The position numbers and the translations under genes were made by a program. From Flavobacterium anhuiense (GTDB lineage Bacteria > Bacteroidota > Bacteroidia > Flavobacteriales > Flavobacteriaceae), in assembly GCF_004151235.1 (NCBI RefSeq), contig NZ_JUIV01000004.1, positions 271,759-335,758 of the forward strand: DNA of 64,000 bases, written 5' to 3'. Within the stretch, counting starts at the first letter, position 1. Each line of letters opens with the position of its first letter. This document shows, piece after piece, positions 7,729-18,300 of the stretch. The notes under the pieces were generated by a model. That model saw only the letters and a list, made by a program, of their open reading frames with translations, did no database searches and was not told the origin of the DNA.

Positions 7729-10128
7729 TTATTTAATCCACTCGGTTTTAAAAGTGGTTTTTCCGTTTAATGGATTTGCTGCTACGTCGAAATTGTTTCC
7801 GTTTTTGTTCACTTTTATTTCCTGAACAGCATCACCTTCCGGTAAAAATACTTTGGCTGTTGCCGAAGTCGTTTTATCGCTTGCGAATACTTTTAATGTC
7901 AATTTGCTCCAATCCATATCTTTTGTAGACTGCGCTAAACCGATGTGCGGAATTGCAGTTCCGTCTTTTACTAAAACTACGATTGGCACTTCACCCGCTT
8001 TGATTTTATGCCAACCAGATTGGTACACTTTTTTAGTTTGATAATCAATCCAAGTTCCTTCTGGAAGGTACACGTCTCTTTCTTCAACTTCTTCAAAAAG
8101 TGGTGCAACCAACATACTTGAACCAAATAAATATTGATTATCTACTAACCAAGCTCCTGGATCGTTTGGATATTCTACAAAAAGAGCTCGCATCATTGGC
8201 AATCCTTTTTGAGAACTTTCTTTTGCTTGAGCGTAGATATATGGCATCAATTCGTAACGCATATTATCAGCTTTTCTAAATCCTTCTAAGAATTCTTTGC
8301 TATATAACCAAGGCTCGCGCGGAGGTTCGCCGTGGCTTCTTACGTGTGAAGTAAACATTCCGAATGGCGTCCATCGTCTGTAAATGTTTTCAGGCGATTT
8401 GGTTGCGAAACCTCCAACATCATGACTCCAGAAACTGAATCCGCTAAGACCTAATGAAAGTCCACCGCGTAATTCTGCCGACATTGCGCCGTTTGAAGTT
8501 TCAGCATCTCCACCCCAATGCAAAGGATAACGCTGCGATCCTGCCCAAGTACTTCTAGCCCAGATTAAAGTATATCCTTTTTCTTTTTGAGTAATTTCTG
8601 CAACTGCTTTATTGTATCTTAATGGATATAAATTATGCTCGTAGAAACCTGTTCTTCCAGAATGGTAAATTCCGTCTGGCGGTGCTGCTTCTCCAAAATC
8701 AACCTTAAAAACCGCGACCCCATCATCAAACAATTTTTTCAATTTTCCTTGGTACCAAGAAATAGTTTCTGGATTCGAGAAGTCTAAAACAGCATCTTCA
8801 TAAGGAAGATTTCCTTTTCTGTCTCTAACGGCTAAATTTTTATCCATGATTTCTGGAAACAAAGTATTTTTTGGCGTGAAATAAGGCAACTGCCAAAGAC
8901 AAACTTGGAAACCATCTTTCTTTAAATCAGACATCATTTTTACAGCATCTGGGAAACGAGATTTTGCAAACTCGTAGTTGTTTCTCCAATCTACATCAAA
9001 CCAGCCTGTGTCAAAGTGAATAACATCGGTTGGAATTTTGTATTTACGCAAATCTCTTGCAACGTCACGTCCTTCTTTTTCTGAGAAATAGGTAATACGG
9101 CTCATCCAGAAACCGAATGACCAAAGTGGTGGCATGGCAGCTTTTCCTGTCAAATTGGTATATTGATCTAAAATGTCTTTTGGTTCTCCAATAAAGAAAA
9201 ACAAATCGGCTTCGTCGTCTCCAATATACATTTCGTTGGCACTTGAAAAGTATTTTCCAAAGTCAACTGTAATTGGTGTGGAATGATGCATAAAAACTCC
9301 GTATCCACGACTGCTCATGTAAAACGGAATTGGTTTATACATCGTTTCATTTTGGATTCCGTTTGCATCATCTGCCCACAAAACTACTTTTGAACCGCGT
9401 TTGTTGAATTGTGTGAATGATTCACCGCAACCAAATATTTTTTCGTCTGGTTCCAAACTGAAAGCCGCGCCCATACTTCTTGAATAATCGCTGTTTCTGC
9501 GAACGTAAGAAAACGGAAGTGTTGGTGTATAGGTGTTTTTAAAATCAGTATCATGAAGTGTACTTGTCAGCAATTTCCCTTTTTCATCGTAGATTTTTAC
9601 GTGCCATGGTTTTACTAATATTTCAACTCGTCCATGTTTGCTTGTGTAACTGTGACCACCTTCGATTTTAGCATATTTCCATAATTCAGGGTGATTTGGC
9701 GCAACGCCGTCAACCAACATTAAAGATGCTGCCTGAGGATGAAATTGAGGTCCAGAAGTCGTTTTGATTCTAACAGTTCTATCTGAAACAAACTGAATTT
9801 CGAATGGCAAAACTGGCGAAGCTTCATATTCTGTTGTTGGAAATTCGTTTGCTTTTTCTACATCGGGTTTCATCATCATGTTGTTGAAAGCCTGACGTGT
9901 TTTATAATTGTATCGCAAATATTTTATGGTTCCTTTTCCTGTTGCAGGATCAAAAGAAGCTAGTTCGTCTGCGAAATAAAAAGTGTTCAGATAGTTCTGA
10001 AAATCTTTACTGATATCTATTGGAGCATTTAATACATCTGCATTTTGGATTTGAGCAGTTGCATTTGGAACTACTAAAAATCCAAACATTAAGGCAGAAA
10101 ACAATGCGGTTAGTTTTGAGTTTTTCAT
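7729..10128 (-). CDS. GH31 alpha-xylosidase-type hydrolase
   Basis: This would remove non-reducing-end alpha-xylose from xyloglucan oligosaccharides. The 799-aa protein has a signal peptide ending near PNATAQ, an N-terminal beta-sandwich and the GH31 barrel. The nucleophile motif FKVDFGE (Asp477) carries the DFGE signature typical of alpha-xylosidases such as YicI. The acid/base Asp541 lies in PLHWGGD, and the following segment SLGLSGFSFWSHDVGGF is also YicI-like. C-terminal sandwich domains follow. It lies between the GH2 and GH97 genes on the same strand, with repeat elements in both flanking gaps. Alpha-xylosidase activity is inferred from motif and context; other GH31 specificities are less likely. 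Confidence 0.92.
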   Translation of the reverse strand: MKNSKLTALFSALMFGFLVVPNATAQIQNADVLNAPIDISKDFQNYLNTFYFADELASFDPATGKGTIKYLRYNYKTRQAFNNMMMKPDVEKANEFPTTEYEASPVLPFEIQFVSDRTVRIKTTSGPQFHPQAASLMLVDGVAPNHPELWKYAKIEGGHSYTSKHGRVEILVKPWHVKIYDEKGKLLTSTLHDTDFKNTYTPTLPFSYVRRNSDYSRSMGAAFSLEPDEKIFGCGESFTQFNKRGSKVVLWADDANGIQNETMYKPIPFYMSSRGYGVFMHHSTPITVDFGKYFSSANEMYIGDDEADLFFFIGEPKDILDQYTNLTGKAAMPPLWSFGFWMSRITYFSEKEGRDVARDLRKYKIPTDVIHFDTGWFDVDWRNNYEFAKSRFPDAVKMMSDLKKDGFQVCLWQLPYFTPKNTLFPEIMDKNLAVRDRKGNLPYEDAVLDFSNPETISWYQGKLKKLFDDGVAVFKVDFGEAAPPDGIYHSGRTGFYEHNLYPLRYNKAVAEITQKEKGYTLIWARSTWAGSQRYPLHWGGDAETSNGAMSAELRGGLSLGLSGFSFWSHDVGGFATKSPENIYRRWTPFGMFTSHVRSHGEPPREPWLYSKEFLEGFRKADNMRYELMPYIYAQAKESSQKGLPMMRALFVEYPNDPGAWLVDNQYLFGSSMLVAPLFEEVEERDVYLPEGTWIDYQTKKVYQSGWHKIKAGEVPIVVLVKDGTAIPHIGLAQSTKDMDWSKLTLKVFASDKTTSATAKVFLPEGDAVQEIKVNKNGNNFDVAANPLNGKTTFKTEWIK

Positions 10129-10152
10129 TGGTTAATAATCTAGATGTTAGTT

Positions 10153-10247
10153 TATCCTAACAGGTTTCCAAAACCTGTTAGGTATTTTATTTATATCTTA
10201 ATAAAAATCTATTGATACCTAACAGGTTTTGGAAACCTGTTAGGATA
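10153..10247. repeat. Paired palindromic element with perfect 33-bp inverted units
   Basis: The GH2-GH31 gap holds 10153-10185 and 10215-10247, exact reverse complements of each other over 33 bases with a 29-base spacer. Each unit is itself a hairpin with 12-bp arms (CCTAACAGGTTT / AAACCTGTTAGG). A slightly diverged second copy is at 5281-5397 in the same locus. The nested symmetry suggests a REP doublet or mini-transposon rather than a simple terminator. Confidence 0.85.
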
Positions 10248-10257
10248 GCGTAACTTA

Positions 10258-12750
10258 TTATTCTGTTGTTATTACAATTGTAGCTTGTTTTAAGCCATTC
10301 GCTTTAGCGGTCAATTCCAATCTACCTGATGTATCTCCAGATTGTACAATCACCAAACATTTTCCTGCCAAAGCCGTATGTTTAGTTCCTTTGTACGGTT
10401 CATGACTAACTGGATCTCCACTGCAAACGCCTACGATTTTTCCGTTTCCTTTTAATGAAAAGTTGATTTCGTTATTTGCATTTGGTGCTAAAGTTGCTTT
10501 ATCATCTAAAATATCAACTGTAATAAATGACAAATCATTTTTATCCGCTTTGATGGTGCTTCTATCTGCAGTTAATTTTAATTGTGCAGGATTTCCAGCT
10601 GTTTTGATTTCTTTTTCTAAAACCATTTTTCCATCTTTACGAGAAATGGCTTTTAGAGTTCCTGCTTCAAAAGGAATTCGCCACATTACATGTAAATCAT
10701 CTCCTTTTTTGCTTCTTTTTCCAACTGATTTTCCGTTTACGAAAAGTTCCACCTCATCGGCTTTATTGTAGTATGCCCAAACATCAACCGTTTGTCCAGC
10801 TTTCCAGTTCCAATGTGGGAAAATATGAAGAACCGTTTTATCTGTCCATTCACTTTGGTACATATAATAAACGTCTTTCGGGAAACCTGCCAAATCTACA
10901 ATTCCGAAATACGAACTTACCGATGGCCATTCGTATGGAGTTGGTTCTCCAATGTAATCGAAGCCAGTCCAAATGTACATTCCTGAAAGGTAATCGTGTT
11001 TTTTAATCACTTTCCAAGTCGCTTCGTGCGTAGAACCCCAAGGCGCTTGAACCTGATCGTAAGCTGAAACAGTATTCTCTGGATTTCCTTCAGTAAATTT
11101 AAGATCCCATCTTACTGGCCATTTTTTTATTGTATCAGAAACAGCATCATAATATCCTCTTGTCTGCAAACCTGAAGTAGTTTCGGTTGCGATAAAAGGT
11201 GTTTTCGGGAAATTTTCCTGATGATGCGAATAGGTTTGATGCGCATAATTGTATCCTATTAAATCTAAAACTCCAGAAGCAGCAATTGGATTAATTTGAA
11301 CATTTTTCTTCTCAAATTGCAACGTTACCTCGTTAATATTCATATTGACTGGCGGATTCATCGCTGCAGTAATCGGACGTGTTTTATCATATTGGCGTAC
11401 AATTCCAGCTAATTCTTTGGCAATTTGCAGTCCGGTTTCGCTCCATTGATCTGGAATTTCATTTCCAATGCTCCAAATAAAAATACTGGCATGATTACGG
11501 TCACGAAGCAATTGATCTGTCAAATCTTTTTTATGCCATTTTTCCCAATCATTGGCATAATCGTATTTTGTCTTATTCGTTTTCCACATATCAAAAGCTT
11601 CATCCATTACAATGAAACCCATTTTGTCGCAAAGCTGTAACAGTTCTGGAGCTGGAGGATTGTGTGAAGTTCTGATTCCGTTTACGCCCATTTCTTTCAA
11701 AATCTCTAACTGTCGTTGGATTGCTCTTGTATTGATTGCAGAACCCAGCGGTCCTAAATCGTGATGCATGCAGACTCCTTTTATTTTGACTTGCTTTCCA
11801 TTCAAAACAAAACCTTTGTTCAAGTCAAATTTAAAATCTCTGATTCCGAAAGTAGTTTTGTATTGATCTATTATTTTATCGTCAAGCGAAATTTCGGTAA
11901 CAGCTGTGTACAATTCCGGTTTTTCATCTGACCATAAAATCGGATTTTCAACTTCTGCAGATTGCTTTATAGTTTGATTGTCATTCGCACCAATTGTTAT
12001 ATTTTGAGTAACCGATGTTACTTTGGTATCTTCTTTAAAAATAGTAGTCGTTACCGTTGCCTTTTTACCTTCTTTGTATTGATTTTTGATTGTTGTTTCA
12101 ATATTTACCGAAGCTTTTTCAGCGGTAACTTTTGGAGTTGTAATGTACGTTCCCCATTGTCCAACGTGAAGTTTATCTGTGGTTTCGATCCAGACATTTC
12201 TAAAAATTCCTGAACCCGAATACCAGCGTGAATTAGGTTGTTTTGAATTGTCAACCTTAACAATTATTTCGTTGTTTTTGTCTCCGTAATTTAAGTATTG
12301 AGAAATTTCATATTGAAAACCAATATATCCGTTTGGACGTTTTCCCAAATAATGGCCATTTATCCAGACTTCACTGTTTCTGTAAACGCCATCAAAAGTG
12401 ATTGAAGTTATTTTTGTACTGTCTTCTGCAGCGACTTTAAATATTTTTTTGTACCAGCCTAAACCTCCGCTAAGAGATCCTCCTCCATAACCAGCAGGGC
12501 TTTTTTCATCAAATTTTCCTTCAATGCTCCAATCGTGAGGAACGTCTAAAGTTCTCCATTTTGTTGAAACTCCAATCGTGTCTTTATCGACTATACTATC
12601 ATTAAGGTGAAAGCTCCAGTTGGCATTAAAAGAAACTTTTCGGTTTACAAATGCATCTTGTTTTTTGTTACAAGAACTGAATACTGTGATTCCTACTAAC
12701 ATTAGTAAGAACAATCTGTTCCTAAAACTTTTTCTTTTATTCATGAGCAT
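10258..12750 (-). CDS. GH2 beta-galactosidase-type lipoprotein
   Basis: This likely trims beta-galactose from xyloglucan side chains. The 830-aa protein has a long positively charged N-terminus and lipobox VFSSC (Cys27). Then come the GH2 sugar-binding domain (GLGWYKKIF, SEVWINGHYLGKRPNGY), the Ig-like domain and the barrel. The acid/base motif WSIGNEIPD (Glu431) and the nucleophile motif ATETTSG (Glu523) are intact. The C-terminal part contains a DUF4982-like beta-sandwich and an invasin-type Ig domain, common in Bacteroidota GH2 proteins. The start could alternatively be the Met at residue 3. A 13-bp hairpin separates it from the upstream lipoprotein gene. GH2 also includes beta-glucuronidases and mannosidases, but the motifs and context favour beta-galactosidase. 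Confidence 0.9.
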   Translation of the reverse strand: MLMNKRKSFRNRLFLLMLVGITVFSSCNKKQDAFVNRKVSFNANWSFHLNDSIVDKDTIGVSTKWRTLDVPHDWSIEGKFDEKSPAGYGGGSLSGGLGWYKKIFKVAAEDSTKITSITFDGVYRNSEVWINGHYLGKRPNGYIGFQYEISQYLNYGDKNNEIIVKVDNSKQPNSRWYSGSGIFRNVWIETTDKLHVGQWGTYITTPKVTAEKASVNIETTIKNQYKEGKKATVTTTIFKEDTKVTSVTQNITIGANDNQTIKQSAEVENPILWSDEKPELYTAVTEISLDDKIIDQYKTTFGIRDFKFDLNKGFVLNGKQVKIKGVCMHHDLGPLGSAINTRAIQRQLEILKEMGVNGIRTSHNPPAPELLQLCDKMGFIVMDEAFDMWKTNKTKYDYANDWEKWHKKDLTDQLLRDRNHASIFIWSIGNEIPDQWSETGLQIAKELAGIVRQYDKTRPITAAMNPPVNMNINEVTLQFEKKNVQINPIAASGVLDLIGYNYAHQTYSHHQENFPKTPFIATETTSGLQTRGYYDAVSDTIKKWPVRWDLKFTEGNPENTVSAYDQVQAPWGSTHEATWKVIKKHDYLSGMYIWTGFDYIGEPTPYEWPSVSSYFGIVDLAGFPKDVYYMYQSEWTDKTVLHIFPHWNWKAGQTVDVWAYYNKADEVELFVNGKSVGKRSKKGDDLHVMWRIPFEAGTLKAISRKDGKMVLEKEIKTAGNPAQLKLTADRSTIKADKNDLSFITVDILDDKATLAPNANNEINFSLKGNGKIVGVCSGDPVSHEPYKGTKHTALAGKCLVIVQSGDTSGRLELTAKANGLKQATIVITTE

Positions 12751-12812
12751 TGTTTTTTGTTTGAAAATTAAGTTAGAACTAAAATTATATTTTCTCCACC
12801 GCTTAAAACAAG

Positions 12813-12867
12813 TAGTAAGTCTCAGTTTTAAAAAATAGCACCTATTTTAAAAAGCTGAGACTTACTA
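12813..12867 (-). terminator. Hairpin between surface lipoprotein and GH2 genes
   Basis: A 13-bp perfect stem (TAGTAAGTCTCAG / CTGAGACTTACTA) with an AT-rich loop lies in the 127-base gap after the PKD lipoprotein gene. It could terminate or attenuate transcription after the transporter genes, giving higher levels of SusC/SusD than of the enzymes. Confidence 0.6.
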
Positions 12868-12877
12868 AATTAAACTA

Positions 12878-13759
12878 TTATTGTTTTGCCACCAAGTGAT
12901 AAATTAAGTAATCACCATCTGCCCTGATCGCTATAAAAGCCAATGTTGTTTCGGTAAGTTCTACAATTTGCACATTAGTAAAACTAAAAGCAGAACTATA
13001 ATAGCTCGCAACCATTGGATGTAGCATTTCTGTTCCTCCGTTAAAACCAAGTCTATCATTTGTTGAACCTGGCGTCAGGCTAAAATTAAAAGTTCCGATT
13101 TTAGTTTGCTGTGTAGTATTGCCTAGCGCTGAATTAGTTTGTTTTACGGAAACATTATAACCTCCATTAAGATCAAATGTAATTTCTCCCCAATCTTTAT
13201 TTTCCAGACCTGCCCAAGAAATATCAGATAAATTTGGCCACCAACCATGACCGCTTACGGCAATATTCTGATAAGATGCTGGTTTGCCGATAAATTCAAG
13301 AGGTGCAGTCATGTACAATACCCATGTTTTGCCTTCAACTCCATTAGTTAGTAAATCCCATCTTGGATCACTAAATAAACTCGTATCATTTTCTGTAACG
13401 GTTACTGTTTTTGTCGAACTTACTGAACCTCCTTGTCCAAAGGCAGTAAGGCTAATGTTGTAAGTGCCTGAGAATGGCAGTGAAATCGTAGTTTCGTTCA
13501 AATTACTATGTCCTAATGCATTGCCTTTACTATCTGTATAACTAAAATAAGGAATAATTCCTGGAGTCAAGTTCTTTAATTTTACTACATTTCCGCCCGG
13601 TTTTGCTACAAGATCCTGAGTAACCTCAAACTTTACATCCGATTTATCCATTATACTATCTAAAGAATAGGATTCAGGGGAACAAGATGGTATAAGAAAT
13701 AGTACCACTAACATCAAAAATGATGTAATTACTAATTTAGTCTTTTTCATTTTTTTCAT
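12878..13759 (-). CDS. PKD-domain surface lipoprotein, candidate glycan-binding protein
   Basis: The 293-aa protein has a lipoprotein signal (FLIPSC, Cys26). A PKD/Ig-like domain follows (about 40-120, ending KTVTVTEND), then a Trp-rich region (WDLLTNGVEGKTWVLY, HGWWPNLSDISWAG) and a C-terminal beta-rich part. It lies 13 bases after susD and before the enzyme genes. That position is typical of surface glycan-binding proteins (SGBPs), which cooperate with SusC/SusD to capture polysaccharide. The aromatic residues could form a sugar-binding platform, but this is inference. A second in-frame Met lies 3 codons after the first, so the start may be 13750. It has no recognised catalytic motif. Confidence 0.8.
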   Translation of the reverse strand: MKKMKKTKLVITSFLMLVVLFLIPSCSPESYSLDSIMDKSDVKFEVTQDLVAKPGGNVVKLKNLTPGIIPYFSYTDSKGNALGHSNLNETTISLPFSGTYNISLTAFGQGGSVSSTKTVTVTENDTSLFSDPRWDLLTNGVEGKTWVLYMTAPLEFIGKPASYQNIAVSGHGWWPNLSDISWAGLENKDWGEITFDLNGGYNVSVKQTNSALGNTTQQTKIGTFNFSLTPGSTNDRLGFNGGTEMLHPMVASYYSSAFSFTNVQIVELTETTLAFIAIRADGDYLIYHLVAKQ

Positions 13760-13772
13760 TTTTTAGTTAATA

Positions 13773-15347
13773 TTACCAACCCGCATTTTGTTTTAAAACT
13801 CCACCAGATAACGTTATTTGTGTATTAGGAATTTGTTGCAATCCTTTTGTAGCTTGAATTTTAGCCGCTGAGATTGTTTTTGTTCCAGCCACACCGCCGC
13901 TTAGCAAAGTTGTAGTTTCTGCGATAGTTGAAGAAGCCGTTCCAATTCCTTGACGCAATAAGTCCCAATATCTAACACCTTCTAGAGCAAATTCTAAATG
14001 TCTTTCTTTCAGTATATTATCTTTACTTACTGGTAACGATGTAAAATTGGCTTTATAAGCTCTTTGTCTCACTTGATCGAAATAAGCCTGAGAATTTCCG
14101 CTTTCTAATTCGGCAGCCATCAATAATACATCTGCATATCTTATAACCACATAATCTTGAAATTGACTTATATCCCAGAATTTGCTACCCAATTTAATAG
14201 GAAGTTCTAATCCGTTCTCATCAACCATTGGAGTATATTTTTTATTATAATATCCAGTATACTCTCTTTGGCTATTCAATTTGTCAAATGGAATATTTTC
14301 TTCAGCGATTCCAATTATACTTGCGTCTCGTCTTGTATCATTAGCATCGTAAATATTCCATAATTTTGAATTTACAGTAACTCCCCATCCATGTCCGTAA
14401 GGGTAAGAGGAGAACTCTCTCATTCCGAACATTACTAACCAAGCATTACCATCTGTATTTCCATTGTAATCACTAGTATAGCTGTACTTTATAGCAAATA
14501 CTGTTTCTCTATTATCTTCTCCTGCATATTTATCAACTGATGCTGCTGGCCACAAAGCAGAAAAATCATCAACTAAACCATGTCCACTTCCTGCGATAAC
14601 ATCTTCTAAATGAGCTAAAGCTTGGGCTTTTGTAACCACTCCTACTAAATCAGTTTTTCCGTAGTATCCTGTATAATATAAAAACACACGGCCTAATAAA
14701 GATTTTGCTGCCCACTTAGTAACATGTCCGCTTGTTGTAGCACTATATCCAACTGCTGGCAAATTGTTTGCAGCAAATACTAAATCTTCTGCTATAACTT
14801 TATAAACCTCATCTGGATTTGCCTGCGGAATATTTTCAGAAGACGGAGCTATTAATAATGGGATGTTACCCCACAAACGCACCATTTCAAAATAAATATA
14901 TGCTCTAATAAATTTAGTTTCCGATTCGTAAGTATTTCTAAGAACTGTATCACCTTTCCAGTCAATCTGATCCATTTTAGACAAGAAAACATTACAACGA
15001 TAAATCGCTTTATAATAAGCAATCCAGTTGCTGTTATATAAATCTACATCTGCTGGAGAACGGCTGATATCAAACTCATCTACAGCTGCCAAATCGTAAC
15101 CATCAGAAGCACCACCTCCGCCAAAACAGTCATCAGACATTACTTCGCTCATTACAGGAATTCCTCTACCGCCAGCGCCAGTTGCAACTTGTAAACCGTC
15201 ATAACAACCTACTAATGCTGAAAAAGCATCATCTGTAGTTTTATAAAAATTCGTGTCTGTTTTTTGAGTCAAAGGTTCTGTATCTAAACTGCAAGAACCA
15301 AGAGATAATAAACTCAAACAGAAAATATATAAATAGATATTTTTCAT
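13773..15347 (-). CDS. SusD/RagB-family nutrient-binding lipoprotein
   Basis: SusD-type proteins form the lid of the SusC transporter and bind glycan outside the cell. The 524-aa protein has a lipobox (LSLGSC, Cys19). It has the N-terminal SusD-like region with helical TPR-like segments (ETKFIRAYIYFEMVRLWG) and the C-terminal RagB/SusD segment (YADVLLMAAELESG, KERHLEFALEGVRYWDLLRQ). The length is normal. It starts 11 bases after the SusC stop and ends 13 bases before the PKD lipoprotein gene, so the three are probably one transcript. The ligand cannot be read from sequence; the enzyme set suggests xyloglucan oligosaccharides. Confidence 0.95.
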   Translation of the reverse strand: MKNIYLYIFCLSLLSLGSCSLDTEPLTQKTDTNFYKTTDDAFSALVGCYDGLQVATGAGGRGIPVMSEVMSDDCFGGGGASDGYDLAAVDEFDISRSPADVDLYNSNWIAYYKAIYRCNVFLSKMDQIDWKGDTVLRNTYESETKFIRAYIYFEMVRLWGNIPLLIAPSSENIPQANPDEVYKVIAEDLVFAANNLPAVGYSATTSGHVTKWAAKSLLGRVFLYYTGYYGKTDLVGVVTKAQALAHLEDVIAGSGHGLVDDFSALWPAASVDKYAGEDNRETVFAIKYSYTSDYNGNTDGNAWLVMFGMREFSSYPYGHGWGVTVNSKLWNIYDANDTRRDASIIGIAEENIPFDKLNSQREYTGYYNKKYTPMVDENGLELPIKLGSKFWDISQFQDYVVIRYADVLLMAAELESGNSQAYFDQVRQRAYKANFTSLPVSKDNILKERHLEFALEGVRYWDLLRQGIGTASSTIAETTTLLSGGVAGTKTISAAKIQATKGLQQIPNTQITLSGGVLKQNAGW

Positions 15348-15358
15348 TTTTTTAATTA

Positions 15359-18300
15359 TTAAAGTTTAATATTTAATCCCATCATAAATGTTCTTGGTCT
15401 TGGGTAGTAACCTATATCCACACCTGAAGAAAATTTCTGATCATTGTTTGAAGAACCAAATCCAATTTCTGGATCCATCCCATTATATTTAGTAAAAGTG
15501 TAAAGATTCAATACCGAGAAGTAAAGTCTAAACTGGCTTGCAAAGAATGGTTTTGATTGTTTCATTTTTGCCAAATCAAATCCTAATGTAACTGTACTTA
15601 TTCTTAAGAAATCTCCATTCTGTAGGTATAAATCTGAAAATTGCGTAAAGTTTCTGTTGTCTTCTGTTACTTTTGGAGTAGTGTTTGAAGTTCCTTCTCC
15701 GTGCCAACGATCTAAGATTGAAGAATTATAATTGCCATAAGCTCCAGATTGATCTCTATAAGATTGTACGATTTCATTTCCTGCTACACCATTTGCATTA
15801 AGATAGAAATCAAAAGCCTTATAATTTGCAGATAATGAGAATCCATAAGTAAAGTCAGGATTTGGTTTCCCTATTTTGGTTTTATCATCGGCGTTTATTT
15901 TATCATCTCCGTTAGTATTTACATAGATAACATCTCCTGGAGTTGCATTAGGTTGCAATACAATACCGCTTGCCGACTTATAATTGTCAATTTGAGCTTG
16001 GTTTTGAAAAACACCCGCTGTTTTATACCCCCAGAAATAACCTAATGGCTGTCCGTTTTCTGCTCTATAAAATTCACCAGCATTAGCATAAAGCTCATTA
16101 GTTAAACCATGGATAATACCATCTGAAGTAGGTATTTGTCCCACTTTATTTTCATTATAGGCACCGTTTGCACTAATACTATAATTAAAGTCGCCTATTT
16201 TATTTTGATATTGCAATGAAAGCTCTAATCCTCGGTTAACTACATCACCACCATTAATATATGGGGCATCGGCACCCGCTGTTGCTAATACTGGAGCCAA
16301 AATCAACCAGTCTTTATTTGTTTTTTTGTACGCATCAAAAGTTACACTAAGCGCGTTGTCTAAAAATCTGGCATCAAAACCAAGATCGATTTGCTCTGAT
16401 GTTTCCCATTTTAAATCCAAATTAGATAATCTGTCAGGATAAGCTCCAGGAGTAAGAACACCTTCTTTGTCACCAAAAGTATAATTGGTATTATTTGATT
16501 TTATAGTTGACAAATATTGGAAAGGCCTTGCATTTTGATTTCCAACTTGTCCCCAGCTTGCTCTTAATTTTAAAAAGCTAAGTGCTGATTTATCTTTCAA
16601 GAATTCTTCATTTGACACTACCCAACCTCCAGATATTGATGGGAAATAACCCCATTGGTTTTCTGGAGAAAAAACAGAAGATCCGTCTATTCTATAAGTG
16701 GCATTTATCAAATACTTTTCTTTGTAATTGTAGTTTAATCTTCCATAATAAGACATTCTTTTGGTCTCACTTCTTTGACCATTCATTGACATTTTGGCTC
16801 CGTCTTTATTGGTAGCATTATCTAACCAGGCATGCTGCAAATCATTAAAAATGATATCTGCATTGGTTGCACCAATTGAAGTTCCGTCATAATTAATAGA
16901 TGATGTACCCGCCATGGCTTCGAAATGATGATTATTAGCCACATTAAATTTATATGTCAATAAGTTATCCCAAGTAAGTGTTTTTCCTTTGTTCATACTT
17001 TGGTTAACTGAGTTAACGGTACTATTTGCATAAATTGACAAGCGATAAATAGGAGAATAAGAATGCCCCTCACCTGCATAATAATCAAGACCAAGCGTAG
17101 TTTTGAATGTTAAGTTTTTGATTGGCTCAATTTGCAAATACACATTTCCAAGCAATTTCTGGTTGTTGCTTTCATTTTGATTGTTGTAGACCATCATTGC
17201 ATATGGATTTGCCTGACCTGCCAACCACGGTTCTGTATCATTTGTAGTATCGTAATAATTCCCCTTGTCATCATACATTGGCAATAATGGCGAAGTCTGG
17301 AAAGCACTTCTCAAAGAATTGTTGTATTGATTCCCAACACCAATTCCGTTTTTATTAATGTATGCAAAACTTAAGTTTTCTCCCAATGTTACCACATCTT
17401 TGTAAAGCTTATGTTCTGAATTAAATCTAAAATTATAACGTTCATAGTTAGACAAATCTGCTCCGCCTACAACTCCTTCTTGCCCTAGGTATGATAATGA
17501 AGTTGAGTAAACTGACGAGTCAGAACCTCCTGATGCACCAAAAGCGAAATTTTTAGTAGCGGCATTATCCGTAATCACTTTATCCATCCAGTTGGTTCCT
17601 GCTCCTAATTGAGCAATTTGAGCACTTGTAAAATAAGGAGCTTTCCCAGAATTTACCGCTGCTTCATTTAATATCGTAGCATATTCTGTTGCATTTAGCA
17701 TATCCATTTTTCTTGCTACAGATTGCACGCCGTAATATTGATCAAATGTAATTTGACCACTCGCTCCACGTTTTCCTTTTTTTGTTGTTACTAAAATAAC
17801 CCCGTTTGAAGCCTGAGATCCATAGATTGCAGCCGAAGCAGCATCTTTTAAAACAGAAATAGATTCAATATCAGAGTTACTTAAATAAGAAATATCACTT
17901 GTCAATATTCCGTCTACAACATATAAAGGAGAAGTTCCACCTGTAGAACCAGCTCCTCTGATCACCACATTTAAACCCTCCCCAGGTTGTCCTGAAGTTG
18001 ATGTAACCTGAAGACCAGCGGCCTGTCCTTGAAGTGCTTGTAGAGCATTTGTCGTATTTGTTTTAGCAAGGCTCTCTCCACTAACCTGCGTAACAGCATT
18101 AGTCACAAGAGTTTTCTTTTGTGAGCCATATCCAATTACTACGATTTCTTTAAGCTCTGCAGCTTCTGGCTGCAAAACTACATTTACTGTTTTTTGACTT
18201 CCAACCGTAATTTTCTCTGTTTTAAAACCTACAAAAGTGATCACTAAAACATCGCCTGCTTTAGCCTCTACTTTATATTTTCCATCAAAATCGGTAACCG

